Source: Ochromonadaceae sp. CCMP2298
Taxonomy: Eukaryota; Sar; Synurophyceae; Ochromonadales; Ochromonadaceae
Length of the DNA stretch: 17,064 bases
Direction of reading: 5' to 3'
NCBI GenBank assembly: GCA_026770595.1
Contig: MU633827.1
Span: forward strand, 5,230 to 22,293
The position numbers were made by a program, and so were the translations under genes. The number at the start of each line of letters is the position of its first letter. Positions within the stretch are counted from its first letter, which is position 1. The notes beneath the pieces were generated by a model. That model was not told where the DNA came from, searched no databases, and saw only the letters and a program-made list of their open reading frames with translations. This document shows positions 17,037 through 17,064 of the stretch, piece after piece.

Positions 17037-17064
17037 CTGTGGAGGGAGGGGAGGGAGGGAGGGG
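17037..17064 (-). other. 3' end of an intron of the hydrolase gene
   Basis: On the minus strand this is a C/T-only tract of CCCTC units ending CCACAG at the acceptor (AG at 17038-17037). Its GGGA-rich complement is what appears on the plus strand. The rest of the intron is outside the window. Confidence 0.7.

Overview
The window is nuclear DNA from a eukaryote, most likely a photosynthetic protist with a secondary plastid. Several genes carry GT-AG introns of about 100-270 bp. The product of the gene at 7472-8337 begins with a secretory signal peptide whose predicted cleavage site (VTA|F) is followed by a short basic, Ser/Thr-containing stretch. That is the bipartite plastid-targeting layout with Phe at +1 known from heterokont algae such as diatoms and pelagophytes, and from some other red-plastid lineages. 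I favour a stramenopile alga, but this rests on one presequence and on style. Coding DNA is GC-rich, while spacers and introns are locally AT-rich or low in complexity.

Layout, left to right. (1) Minus strand, 1-2313: the N-terminal part of a coiled-coil protein, four exons visible, running off the left edge. (2) Plus strand, about 2834-3153: a tentative two-exon gene for a small protein inside an otherwise empty spacer. (3) Minus strand, 3259-6960: an intronless 1233-residue protein with many Trp-containing helical repeats of Sfi1 (centrin-binding) type. (4) Plus strand, 7472-8337: a two-exon plastid-targeted PDZ protein. It shares a 511-bp head-to-head spacer with gene 3, and that spacer holds two perfect copies of a 20-mer containing a G2/M-type MSA (MYB) element, with an E2F-like site between them. 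(5) Plus strand, 8983-10032: a Lys-rich nuclear protein resembling the plant SCI1 family. (6) Minus strand, 10479-15608: an intronless protein of about 1709 residues with a TPR-like N-terminus, a Gly-rich linker, IQ and Sfi1-like repeats, an acidic linker and an LRR-like C-terminus. (7) Minus strand, 16183 to about 17036: the last two exons of an alpha/beta hydrolase of the YheT/EMB8/ABHD1-3 family, running off the right edge.

The main theme is cytoskeletal. Two large proteins with Sfi1/IQ-type repeats, and a coiled-coil protein on the same strand, lie within 16 kb. All three would suit a centrin-based fibre, basal body or other microtubule-organising centre. The MSA and E2F-like sites upstream of gene 3 suggest cell-cycle control, which is an inference. 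The PDZ, SCI1-like and hydrolase genes have no evident link to that theme. I saw no rRNA or tRNA gene, CRISPR array, transposon or virus-like gene.
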